A DNA stretch of 64,000 nucleotides from Dictyobacter formicarum (GTDB lineage Bacteria > Chloroflexota > Ktedonobacteria > Ktedonobacterales > Ktedonobacteraceae): positions 310,001 to 374,000 of the forward strand of contig NZ_BNJJ01000008.1 of NCBI RefSeq assembly GCF_016587435.1, written 5' to 3'. The notes under the pieces were generated by a model. It was not told the origin of the DNA and searched no databases. It saw nothing but the letters and a program-made list of their open reading frames with translations. Numbering within the stretch: the stretch's first letter is position 1; the number at the start of each line of letters is the position of its first letter. Made by a program: the position numbers and the translations under genes. This document shows positions 45,207 to 53,195 of the stretch, in pieces.

Positions 45207-46100
45207 ATGCTAACTGACGGTGTAGTTGGAACAAAACCAGGGCTTTCCAGGACAAGGACACGTATATTTTTCGCGCGTATAGGCGCGGCTATCATTGATT
45301 TTATCGTTCTTTCATGTCTTCAAATCTGGATCAGTACTATATTTGGAGTTGTGAATCCTGCTTCAGGTGGCGACCAGTATTTGTTTGATGGTGATGGTCT
45401 TGGCTCAACCTTTGCCGGGGCCGCCATTATCCATCCTGTCTGGTTGTATCTCATAGCATTTGTGTATTTCTTTGTACAAGAAACACTGTTTGGCACCACC
45501 ATAGGCAAATTGTTTCTAGGCTTGCACGTTACCGGTATGCATGGCGAGCGCTTAACGTGGCTAGCTTCTTTGCTGCGTAATCTGTTGCGCTTTATTGATA
45601 TGCTGCCTTTACTGTATATTGTTGGTCTCTTTTCGAGCTGTATGTCTCCAACCTTTCAGCGCATTGGGGATCGCCTGGCGCATACCGTTGTGGTACCAAT
45701 CAAAGCTACGCCAGCGGCTTCCTACCCGGGTCCAACGGTGTTGAAGCGGTATGCGATCCTCTGCATGATCGTCCTGGTCATGGCCGGTTTCTGCCTCAAC
45801 TATATGTACTACTATCGACCTCCTCTGGTCATACAAGGCTGGGCTAATATCAATAACTCGTACCAGTTTAATGCTCAGAGCACAATCCCTCCTTGCGGAA
45901 AAGTGAGCACCATTTTTGACGATATCGTTGTCAATCGCCCCATTCACTTATTGCAAACCAAAACTCCCATATGGAATGGTGATGCAGTGACTTATCCTAT
46001 AGTGTATGCGGATAAAGTTACCTGCACGGCGAATGTAACTTTGCACTGGAATGGATTCTTGGATGGATGGTCTGTTTCTAGTGTGCGTATCGACAGCTAA
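45207..46100 (+). CDS. RDD-family membrane protein
   Basis: A 297-residue protein. The RDD membrane domain (ARIGAAIIDFIVLSCLQIWI, GTTIGKLFLGLHVTG, RIGDRLAHTVVV) has about three helices; a fourth helix (ILCMIVLVMAGFCLNYMYYY) leads into an extracytoplasmic tail of about 95 residues with two Cys that could form a disulfide. RDD proteins are mostly uncharacterised, with some linked to ion homeostasis. Probably a single-gene unit. Confidence 0.85.
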   Translation: MLTDGVVGTKPGLSRTRTRIFFARIGAAIIDFIVLSCLQIWISTIFGVVNPASGGDQYLFDGDGLGSTFAGAAIIHPVWLYLIAFVYFFVQETLFGTTIGKLFLGLHVTGMHGERLTWLASLLRNLLRFIDMLPLLYIVGLFSSCMSPTFQRIGDRLAHTVVVPIKATPAASYPGPTVLKRYAILCMIVLVMAGFCLNYMYYYRPPLVIQGWANINNSYQFNAQSTIPPCGKVSTIFDDIVVNRPIHLLQTKTPIWNGDAVTYPIVYADKVTCTANVTLHWNGFLDGWSVSSVRIDS

Positions 46101-46240
46101 ATATAGCAGTCCCTCTCTTTTTAGTGAGCAATTGATTTCGGCGCAGACGAAAGTAGATGTCTCTTCACCGGTTATTATAGCGTGCTTATCGTAGATTGCT
46201 TGCTGTTATTATAATCCTTCTTCAGGAGGTAGTGTCCACG

Positions 46241-46834
46241 ATGAGATTTCTAGAAAAACCGGCTAAGCGAAAGAAAAGCCTTGTTAAATCTGACTTTCGT
46301 GGCAGTTTCGAGGACATTGAAGAACATAGCTACGATCTGGCGGCACTTATTTTGCGCCTTTTTGTAGGTGGATTGTTTGTTGGTCATGGTGCGCAAAAGC
46401 TGTTTGGATCCTTTGGGGGTTATGGACTGGAGGGAACCGCGGCCTGGTTAGAGTCTCTTGGTTTAAAGCCAGGTAATCCGTGGGCTTTTGGATCTGGCAG
46501 TAGCGAGTTTGGCGGCGGGATCCTCACTATGCTTGGTCTAGCACATCCTCTGGGCTCCATTGCTATCATTTCTTCCATGTGTATGGCCATAGCCAAGGGA
46601 CATTGGGGCAAACCCATCTGGGCCACAGCGGGCGGAGCAGAGTTACCTGCAACAAATCTTGTGATTGCCCTGGCCCTGGCAATAGGCGGACCTGGACGGT
46701 GTTCAATGGATAACGCGCTAGATATTGAAGTGCCTGAATGGTTGACCGCTCTGACTATAGTATCCGCAGCTGGAATGACCATCTATGGGATTAGTCGCAA
46801 ACCGGAACCAACTCCACCAGGCGCACATACATGA
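46241..46834 (+). CDS. DoxX-family membrane protein
   Basis: About 197 residues. After a basic N-terminus (KPAKRKKSLVKSD) come four predicted helices with the DoxX pattern ILRLFVGGLFVGHGAQKLFG, FGGGILTMLGLAHPLGSIAI and LVIALALAIGGPGRCSMD. DoxX proteins are linked to redox and thiol stress in some bacteria. AGGAGGT lies ten bases before the ATG at 46241. The stop codon lies inside a dispersed repeat that begins at 46830. Confidence 0.9.
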   Translation: MRFLEKPAKRKKSLVKSDFRGSFEDIEEHSYDLAALILRLFVGGLFVGHGAQKLFGSFGGYGLEGTAAWLESLGLKPGNPWAFGSGSSEFGGGILTMLGLAHPLGSIAIISSMCMAIAKGHWGKPIWATAGGAELPATNLVIALALAIGGPGRCSMDNALDIEVPEWLTALTIVSAAGMTIYGISRKPEPTPPGAHT

Positions 46835-46938
46835 GCTTTTGCTCTCTGTGAGCTCAAACCATACGCCAGTCAGTGGTGCAAACCGTGCGCGGTGCACCAC
46901 TGAAGAAAATATGTGCGGCCACGCATGCGGACCCTTTC
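46830..46938. repeat. Dispersed CAGTGGTGCA repeat (copy 2, partial stem)
   Basis: Shares TGAGCTTT-GCTCTCTGTGAGC, TCAAACCATACGCCAGTCAG and TGGTGCAAACCGTGCGC with 52941-53066, as well as ATGTGCGGCC-GCATGCGGAC. The stem is shortened (46871-46880 with 46895-46904). It supplies the end of the DoxX gene and reaches the stop of the LysE gene. Confidence 0.8.
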
Positions 46939-47601
46939 TTAGCGGGCTGGTTTAATCGAGTGCCAGATCTGCTGTTCAAACCATTCATACGCGGTGGTCC
47001 AGAGGATACGGAATCCAAAATAGCCGAGTGCCAGGCCGCAGAGCGCACTGATCCAGCGAAACATTACCGGGCGAATCCAGCGACGACCCCAACGAATGCC
47101 AGCGCTAATTCCGATGCACCAGAGTGCTGCTCCTATAAAGAAGCCCAGGAAGAACACAATAAATTGTATCCCTACAATACCAGAGGCGACGACGCTGCTC
47201 CCCATTCCTGACCAGAAAGCCAGTCCAACTGGATTGGCCAGTCCAAAGACTATTCCCGTTGTGAAGTGGCCTTTCTTCGCGTCCTGTGAGGGCGAGGAAG
47301 TGGTCTTTCGTCGTGACAGTGCTTCATAGAGGGCTAGCCAGGCCATCCGCAACAGGAAGCAGCCGCCTGCGATACCGAGTACGAGCTGAAGAGCCAGGTA
47401 GTGAGCAAAGAAGGTTACTCCAGTCAATGCTAGCAAAGCCCAGAGTGAATCACCAATTAATGAACCTGTTTCAACTAACAGTGTTGTGTGAGCTCCATGA
47501 GCGATACCGCGCCGAATAGCTTCCGTATTGACCGCCCCGGGTGCTGCTGCATACGCAATACCTAACCCGATCGCGGTGGTAATAGTACCCCAATCTGTCA
47601 T
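46939..47601 (-). CDS. LysE/RhtB-family exporter
   Basis: A 220-residue membrane transporter with five to six helices (GLGIAYAAAPGAVNTEAIRR, the family's typical PGP-like N-terminal motif reading APGAVN). Members export amino acids or similar small metabolites. AAAGGAAACATT precedes the ATG. Convergent with DoxX across the dispersed repeat. The substrate cannot be told. Confidence 0.9.
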   Translation of the reverse strand: MTDWGTITTAIGLGIAYAAAPGAVNTEAIRRGIAHGAHTTLLVETGSLIGDSLWALLALTGVTFFAHYLALQLVLGIAGGCFLLRMAWLALYEALSRRKTTSSPSQDAKKGHFTTGIVFGLANPVGLAFWSGMGSSVVASGIVGIQFIVFFLGFFIGAALWCIGISAGIRWGRRWIRPVMFRWISALCGLALGYFGFRILWTTAYEWFEQQIWHSIKPAR

Positions 47602-47983
47602 AATGTTTCCTTTATTGACTGATTCTAAAGAAATAGAGAGGAATGCCTATATCTTCTTTGTAAAGATACATAAAATTGTTGCCATATGCAACCCGACTAT
47701 AATTACCTGCTCTACTGCTGAAAAATATATTTTTATGATATGTCAGGCCCAAGATGTAACAAGAATTTACTCAAGTTCTTAGTGATGGGAGAAATTCGAT
47801 ACCAAAGGCTATGTTGAATCGTCACAATAAATGGGCAATTGACTGCTGCTCAACTTATTGTGAGTGTGGGCTGTATCGCCAATAGCTCTTTGAGCTATGC
47901 CATGCGTGAGTGCATCTTCCGCTGTTCCTGGGACTAAATGTATGTTTTGTAGTGTGATGTTTAGCACACAGGAGGTCAAAGGA

Positions 47984-48175
47984 ATGAAGCAGCAATTTTC
48001 AGGTTTCTGGCATTTGTGTAAGGATACCATTGTCATTCCTATCGCGAAATCGGCCTTGTACTATTTTTGTTTTTTTCTCTTTATGGGTTTCGCTGTTTTC
48101 GTCTTTTTGCTGATCTGGGGATCTGCCGTTACAGGATTAGTGTCGGCTCTTTCACATATTCATTCAGTTCCGTGA
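47984..48175 (+). CDS. Small membrane protein of unknown function
   Basis: Sixty-three residues with one long or two short hydrophobic segments (ALYYFCFFLFMGFAVFVFLLIW). AGGAGGTCAAAGG lies just before the ATG, supporting translation. No family recognised. The 47602-47983 gap before it has an inverted repeat (TCACAATAA..TTATTGTGA, about 47820-47861) and no other gene. Confidence 0.5.
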   Translation: MKQQFSGFWHLCKDTIVIPIAKSALYYFCFFLFMGFAVFVFLLIWGSAVTGLVSALSHIHSVP

Positions 48176-48248
48176 TAGTGGCGCGAGCATTTTCAAAAAC
48201 GCGCTGACGTACTTTAATTCCACCTGGTGTGATTATTTATGCTGCCTC

Positions 48249-48274
48249 AACGTGTATACTTTTGTATATACGTT
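48249..48274. promoter_or_regulatory. Palindromic operator before TetR gene
   Basis: AACGTGTATAC-TTTT-GTATATACGTT: 11-base arms with one mismatch, 68 bp before the TetR start. The size and position fit a TetR autoregulatory operator. Confidence 0.65.
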
Positions 48275-48341
48275 ATTTTTTTCTTGATAGAACATGTGGG
48301 TTTGAATTGGGACACACTGGTTCCAAGGGAGATGCATATCT

Positions 48342-48887
48342 ATGGCCATGGATCGAGAGACTATCCAGGATGTGGCGATAAAGACGCTCATTGCCAATAA
48401 TGCAGCTTCGATGCATGATATCGCTGCCGCCGCGGGCATTGGGCGTACAACGCTGCATCGCTATTTTGCGAGCAGGGAAGAGTTGTTGCGTGCTCTCATC
48501 GCTAGCGCTTTTGATGATATTGAACAGGTTATGACGGCCAGCCAGATAGGACAGGTCCCGGCCTCACAAGCGCTGGAAAATATGGTGTTGGCTCTGGTCC
48601 CGATTGGACATCGTTTCCACTTTTTAATGGGTGCCTGGCCCTTTGATGAAAGTGACGAAGAATTTAAAGTCAGGGAGTTACGTCTGCTGGAGCAGTTTGA
48701 ATTACTCGTGCAGCGTGGACAGCGCGAAGGCACGTTTCGTTCTGACCTGCCTACTCGCTGGATTATTGATACGATCACCGCGTTGCTATTTATGGCCTGG
48801 GAAAGTATTTCCGAGGGCTATACGGCGTCATGTGATGCTTCCAGGCTCGTCCTGACAACGTTGCGCGCAGGTATTGGCACTAAATAG
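48342..48887 (+). CDS. TetR-family transcriptional regulator
   Basis: A 181-residue repressor: N-terminal helix-turn-helix (ASMHDIAAAAGIGRTTLHRYFASREELLRAL) and a helical ligand domain with no recognised specificity. AAGGGAG lies ten bases upstream of the ATG; a second ATG two codons on is possible. The stop codon is inside the first base pairs of a terminator-like repeat. No clear target gene adjoins, apart from the small membrane protein upstream. Confidence 0.93.
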   Translation: MAMDRETIQDVAIKTLIANNAASMHDIAAAAGIGRTTLHRYFASREELLRALIASAFDDIEQVMTASQIGQVPASQALENMVLALVPIGHRFHFLMGAWPFDESDEEFKVRELRLLEQFELLVQRGQREGTFRSDLPTRWIIDTITALLFMAWESISEGYTASCDASRLVLTTLRAGIGTK

Positions 48888-48990
48888 GTTCGGGCCTTGC
48901 GCCCGATTTTTTTCTCGACGCCTGAAAATCCCCCTCCCCATAGATTCGGGCCTTGCGCCCGATTTTTTCTCGACCCACGAAAACCGACAA
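48884..48990. repeat. Two diverged 55-bp-type repeats with terminator hairpin
   Basis: Units begin at 48884 and 48940; both contain TCGGGCCTTGCGCCCGA followed by six or seven T, a textbook intrinsic terminator right after the TetR stop. The AAACGTTT part of the 33692 family is lost. The first unit starts within the stop codon. Confidence 0.85.
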
Positions 48991-49067
48991 TTTATAGCGG
49001 AACAGACACAACATGTGGTACATTAAGAGTAATATCCAGGGTTAAATATGTCGAAGAAAGCGAAAAT

Positions 49068-49619
49068 ATGCAGCGGCAAGAAATTGAGAAATATTTGCAG
49101 GAATTGGGAGATGAATTGGAGCGGCGCGGCTTTCATTCTCCAGTGCGCGTGATGATTGTGGGCGGGGTCGCAATGTTATTGCTGGCTGCGAACCGCGAAT
49201 CTACCGAGGATGTGGATGTGGTGTTGATGGATATCGAAGGTGATAGCTCGACCAATCCTACGCCTGAAACGAAAGCTTTTAAGTCCGCCGTTAATGTTGT
49301 GGCTAAAAAGCATCAAATGAAGCGGACCTGGATCAATGATGATGTGGCCTACTTTATTCGTGATATGGCTCCTAATCCGGGGGCTACACTATGGCATGAG
49401 TATAAAAAACTACATGTGTATTTACCATCGAAAGAATATATTCTGGCTCTGAAATTGATGGTCTATCGTCCAAAAGATATGCCTGATATTGAAGCATTGC
49501 TCAAGCAACTGCAGATAACGACGCGTGGGCAGGCACAGGATATTGTGGACCGCTTTATACCCGATACCGCCTGGCAGGACCACTATCAGTTTAAGGATAC
49601 GCTGGACGAACTTTTTTAA
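49068..49619 (+). CDS. Nucleotidyltransferase-fold protein (DUF6036/AbiEii-like)
   Basis: About 183 residues. The nucleotidyltransferase core is suggested by VRVMIVGGVAMLLLAANRES followed by TEDVDVVLMD, a GG..(T/S)xDxD pattern like MNT/AbiEii-type proteins; KEYILALKLMVYRPKDMPDIEALL is also characteristic. The ATG at 49068 is the first after the repeats; its ribosome site is weak. It is followed 127 bp later by an unknown gene on the same strand, an arrangement seen in toxin-antitoxin-like pairs (inference). Confidence 0.75.
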   Translation: MQRQEIEKYLQELGDELERRGFHSPVRVMIVGGVAMLLLAANRESTEDVDVVLMDIEGDSSTNPTPETKAFKSAVNVVAKKHQMKRTWINDDVAYFIRDMAPNPGATLWHEYKKLHVYLPSKEYILALKLMVYRPKDMPDIEALLKQLQITTRGQAQDIVDRFIPDTAWQDHYQFKDTLDELF

Positions 49620-49746
49620 ACGTATAGGGACTCTTGTATCCTGAATGTAGGATGCTTGATTGTATTGTTTACCGCATGTTCCCAGTGCAAATTTTTTGCT
49701 TCGCATGTTACAATACCTATAGGTGATAACAGAAACAAGGTGGCCA

Positions 49747-50196
49747 ATGAAGACATGTACTGAATTGCAGACAATCTCAGTTTCTTATCGAGAGATTTGT
49801 GCGGGGGCCGAGCCATGGCTTCCCCTGGGTAATTTTATGAATGATTTTTTCGGAAATTATCCAGATCAAAGACAGGAATTATTGCAAGATCCCATTCAAG
49901 AGCCCGCGGAGCCAACTGAAGATGAGCATCGTTGGGCTGTCTTTTGTGCTGCCTCTGTCGAGTATCTGTGCCAGAAATATGATCTTCCCGTACCCGCATG
50001 GGTGACTGAACTGGCTTATGCTCCATTGCCTGAGCCCTGGTACCATTCAAAAATGGCTTTTAAACCGGCCGTCCAGGACCGCCTACGGCGTGAGACACCG
50101 GTTGCTTTTACCAAATATAACATTTATTGTGGCGGTAGAGTGTTTGCCAATAAATATGAGTTGGCCGCCGAGCTACGCCAGCGCCAATCTGCGTAA
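49747..50196 (+). CDS. Hypothetical protein downstream of nucleotidyltransferase
   Basis: About 149 residues, soluble and acidic, not assigned to a family. Features: YREICAGAEPWLPLGNFMND, an acidic linker (EPAEPTEDEHRW), AVFCAASVEYLCQKYDLPVP and a C-terminal KYNIYCGGRVFANKYELAAEL. AAGGTGG lies five bases before the ATG at 49747. Position suggests it is the partner of the nucleotidyltransferase-like protein. Confidence 0.7.
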   Translation: MKTCTELQTISVSYREICAGAEPWLPLGNFMNDFFGNYPDQRQELLQDPIQEPAEPTEDEHRWAVFCAASVEYLCQKYDLPVPAWVTELAYAPLPEPWYHSKMAFKPAVQDRLRRETPVAFTKYNIYCGGRVFANKYELAAELRQRQSA

Positions 50197-50258
50197 TTTT
50201 CATCATAGCCTGGCTGGTGCCCGGTTGGACTACTTTTAAAGCGCTCTTTTACCATGAC

Positions 50259-50302
50259 AACAGGATACAAAGCTGCAATGGCTTGCCCGTATCCTGTTTT
50301 TT
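50259..50302 (+). terminator. Intrinsic terminator
   Basis: AACAGGATAC (50259-50268) and GTATCCTGTT (50289-50298) form a 10-bp stem followed by more T residues, after the hypothetical gene. Confidence 0.75.
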
Positions 50303-50468
50303 GTTGCTCATCGTTCCTGGGGATAGGTATTCTGGTGTTTTTTGTGCCTGTTGGATTGAAAAGAGGCTATTTAGCATTATAATTGTTGTTAGATGTGTTT
50401 ATGCCAGTCATATGCTTTAAATCTTCCATTGAAAATATTGGGATCTTCTATAGAGGTAGAGCGGGGGC

Positions 50469-51890
50469 ATGGATAATAAACCGCAAGCTATGATACGTCC
50501 GGGCGTGGCTGATGATCAGCCAGTCTCCGTTTCCTTGGCGACACAACCGGACCAGGTAGATCGGCAGGATATACCGACCTCTTTGCGTTCATGGCACTCT
50601 CTTGTGCTGGTCATTCTGGTCTGCCTCTTCTTTGCGTTGTTGACTTTTTGCGCGCATTTTGTGCATATAAAATTTCCGTATGAAAATCCTCCTTACCCAT
50701 CGCCCTACAACCCGACCCCGACCTCTGCAGCTCGCGTTTACATTGCACCACAGGTTTATTCGGGGGAACATTTCATTTATCTGGCGAATGGCTGGTTACA
50801 GGGCCATCTCTATGTGGATGCGCCGAGCCCTGCTGATGCGAGTGATTACACATTCTGGCATGGACATTGGTATGTGGCGTTCCCACCGTTGCCGGCGGTC
50901 TTTTTCCTGCCATTGGTTGCTATCTTTCACTATAGCAATCAATTTGCTATGTCGGTGGGCGTCGAATTGGCCTTTGGCATCGTCAATTGTATGCTCGTGT
51001 TTCTGGTATTACGTCGCCTGGTTGAGAAGCGGCTGGTAGAACTCTCTTTCTCTAGTGTGGCCTGGCTGCTTGTTTTTTTCGTATTTGGCACCGAACTACT
51101 TTATGTCTCTATGCAAGCGAGTGTCTGGTTTCTGGCTCACGTTATTGCTACTACTTTCCTCTTATTGCATGTACTTGAGCTGCTTGGCAAGCGTCGCGGC
51201 TGGCTAGCTGCTTTCTGGCTTGGGCTGGCCGCCCTCTCGCGCAGTACCGCGTTGCTGGCCTTTCCGTGTTATTTGCTGCTGGTTTACCTGGAAGAACGTC
51301 GCCACACCTGGTTACTGCTGCGTAAGTGTAGCGCTTTTTGTGCTGTGCTGGCTCTTTTCGTTGGAGGGATGCTTCTCTATAACCTGGCCCGCTTCGGGTC
51401 CTGGCTGGATTTTGGCTACATGAGCATGAATGTGAGCCCTCGCGTAGCCGATGGACTGCACCAGTATGGCCAGTTCAACCTGCATTTTTTAGCGACGAAT
51501 TTTTACTATATGCTGATTCAGCCGCCCCAACTTTTGCCCGGCTGGCCCTTTGTGCTCTTTGATCCAATGGGTACAGGTATTTTCTGGACTATGCCCGCGC
51601 TCTATAGTATGGTGCGTACCTTTCTGGTGCGTCCACGCAACTATCTGGCCTGGAGCCTGCTGGCTGGCTGTATTCTACCCTTAATTGCCCTTTTTCTCTA
51701 TTACAATACAGGCTGGTTTCAGTTTGGCTATCGCTTTTTTGTAGATATCTTGCCGCTGGCCTTTATACTGGCTGTCATGGGCTTTCATGCCAGGCTGCGC
51801 TGGTACGAGCAGTGTTTTATCCTGCTCTCAATCGGCATCAATGTTTGGGGATTGTTTGAGTATACTTATTTGTTGTTCTTTCTGCGCTGA
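50469..51890 (+). CDS. Multi-pass membrane protein, GT-C glycosyltransferase-like
   Basis: A 473-residue membrane protein with a cytoplasmic N-terminus and ten or more predicted helices (HSLVLVILVCLFFALLTFCA onward). The first outside loop (VYSGEHFIYLANGWLQGHLY, DAPSPADASDYTFW) and the AALSRSTALLAFPCYLLLVY region resemble bacterial GT-C mannosyl/arabinosyltransferase-like proteins that use polyprenyl-phosphate sugars. A clear acidic DE-type catalytic motif was not identified, so the function is provisional. Confidence 0.75.
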   Translation: MDNKPQAMIRPGVADDQPVSVSLATQPDQVDRQDIPTSLRSWHSLVLVILVCLFFALLTFCAHFVHIKFPYENPPYPSPYNPTPTSAARVYIAPQVYSGEHFIYLANGWLQGHLYVDAPSPADASDYTFWHGHWYVAFPPLPAVFFLPLVAIFHYSNQFAMSVGVELAFGIVNCMLVFLVLRRLVEKRLVELSFSSVAWLLVFFVFGTELLYVSMQASVWFLAHVIATTFLLLHVLELLGKRRGWLAAFWLGLAALSRSTALLAFPCYLLLVYLEERRHTWLLLRKCSAFCAVLALFVGGMLLYNLARFGSWLDFGYMSMNVSPRVADGLHQYGQFNLHFLATNFYYMLIQPPQLLPGWPFVLFDPMGTGIFWTMPALYSMVRTFLVRPRNYLAWSLLAGCILPLIALFLYYNTGWFQFGYRFFVDILPLAFILAVMGFHARLRWYEQCFILLSIGINVWGLFEYTYLLFFLR

Positions 51891-51976
51891 TTATCTTCTA
51901 TATTAGCCGAGCCCTCAATATAGAGAAAAGGGCAAGTAGTGAGAACTCAGGCTAACATATAGGACAAGCTGATGTC

Positions 51977-52792
51977 TTAGCGCAGCAGGTGTTTGATCTC
52001 TTTGACGGTTAGTTGCCAGGCTTCCGAGCCTGGATCGATAAGTATAAAGTGGTCGGCACCCGGCAACTCAAGCAGCCGAATATGTTCTCCCGCCGCTCTG
52101 GCTTTGTGAGCATATGCCTGGCTAATTTCGATTGGCACACGGTCATCAGCGCTGCCATGTACCAATACTTGAGGAATGCCTGATGGTAGCAGGGCTGCGG
52201 GTGAAGCTTCCATATAACGCGCGGGCTGTTCTGTCAGACTGGCCTGGAGTAATTCCTGCACCGCGTTCTGGCCTAGATGTAGCTGCCATGCCTGCTGCAG
52301 ATCGACGACTCCCGCCAGGCTGACAACTCCCCTCAATCGTAATGGCGTCCTTTCGGTGCGTATAGCACTGTCACGAGGCAGCAGGTGACGGCATGCCAGC
52401 CAGCAGGCCAGGTGTCCGCCCGCAGAATGACCCACAGCAACGACGCGTTGCATATCCAGCTTATAGGTTGGAGCCAGTATGCTCAGGTAATCTGTGGCGG
52501 CCGCGACATCCAAAAACGTTCCTGGCCAGGCGCCTCCGGGATTGCCTATGCGCCGATATTCGATATTCCAGGCTGCTATGCCCTGCGTTACCAGGTGCTC
52601 TGCCAGGCCATGCATTAGCGTTAGATCGTAAGCCTTGCGCCAGAAGCCGCCATGGGTCAGTTGTACTACCGGATGTGGCCCTGGGCTTTCTGGTAAATAA
52701 AGTTCGCCATACTGAAACGGATCATTGCCATAGGCCAGTCTATGAAAATAATCGTCCACCCGGCCTTGGTGCTGTTCTAATGATCCACCCAT
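51977..52792 (-). CDS. Alpha/beta-hydrolase (esterase/kynurenine-formamidase-like)
   Basis: A 271-residue hydrolase. The oxyanion-hole motif LTHGGFWRK, nucleophile elbow VGHSAGGHLACWLA, acid in HGSADDRVPIE and catalytic His in GADHFILID complete the triad. HGGFWR and the short length are like arylformamidase and carboxylesterase relatives. No signal peptide. Stands alone; substrate unknown. Confidence 0.92.
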   Translation of the reverse strand: MGGSLEQHQGRVDDYFHRLAYGNDPFQYGELYLPESPGPHPVVQLTHGGFWRKAYDLTLMHGLAEHLVTQGIAAWNIEYRRIGNPGGAWPGTFLDVAAATDYLSILAPTYKLDMQRVVAVGHSAGGHLACWLACRHLLPRDSAIRTERTPLRLRGVVSLAGVVDLQQAWQLHLGQNAVQELLQASLTEQPARYMEASPAALLPSGIPQVLVHGSADDRVPIEISQAYAHKARAAGEHIRLLELPGADHFILIDPGSEAWQLTVKEIKHLLR

Positions 52793-52940
52793 CTGTTTTT
52801 CCTTTTACTATATAATTAAGAGACACCTCATTATAAGAGACACCTCATTATATGATCCATACTATATATTCTCAAATTTTATAGCTGGTCACTGTTTTTC
52901 TAAGAGAGTATTTGATTCCCGTTGTGATCAGCGTCTTTAT

Positions 52941-53066
52941 GCATGAGCTTTGGCTCTCTGTGAGCTCAAACCATACGCCAGTCAGTGGTGCAAACCGTGC
53001 GCATCGCGCACGGTTTGCACCACTGAATAAAAAATGTGCGGCCGTGCATGCGGACGCCCGCAGGGG
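52941..53066. repeat. Dispersed CAGTGGTGCA repeat (copy 3, full palindrome)
   Basis: A near-identical left part to 46830-46938, then a perfect 21-bp stem (52982-53002 with 53006-53026) around a 3-nt loop, then CACTGAATAAAAAATGTGCG. This is the most complete copy and the only one with the long stem plus both flanks. The rest of the 52793-53195 gap has no gene. Confidence 0.85.
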
Positions 53067-53115
53067 GGCGCATTGATTCCCATAATCATGGGAATCAAAC
53101 ACTTCTTAGTTCGGC

Positions 53116-53170
53116 TAGCATAGAAAAAGCTTGATGCGTTTATTAGACGCATCAAGCTTTTTCTATGCTA
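53116..53170. terminator. Perfect 24-bp hairpin
   Basis: TAGCATAGAAAAAGCTTGATGCGT is split by a 7-nt loop from its exact complement (53147-53170). With A/T-rich stem ends on both sides it can end transcription of the minus-strand glucoamylase-family gene. Confidence 0.75.
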
Positions 53171-53195
53171 AACTGATCTCAATATGCCTTATTGT

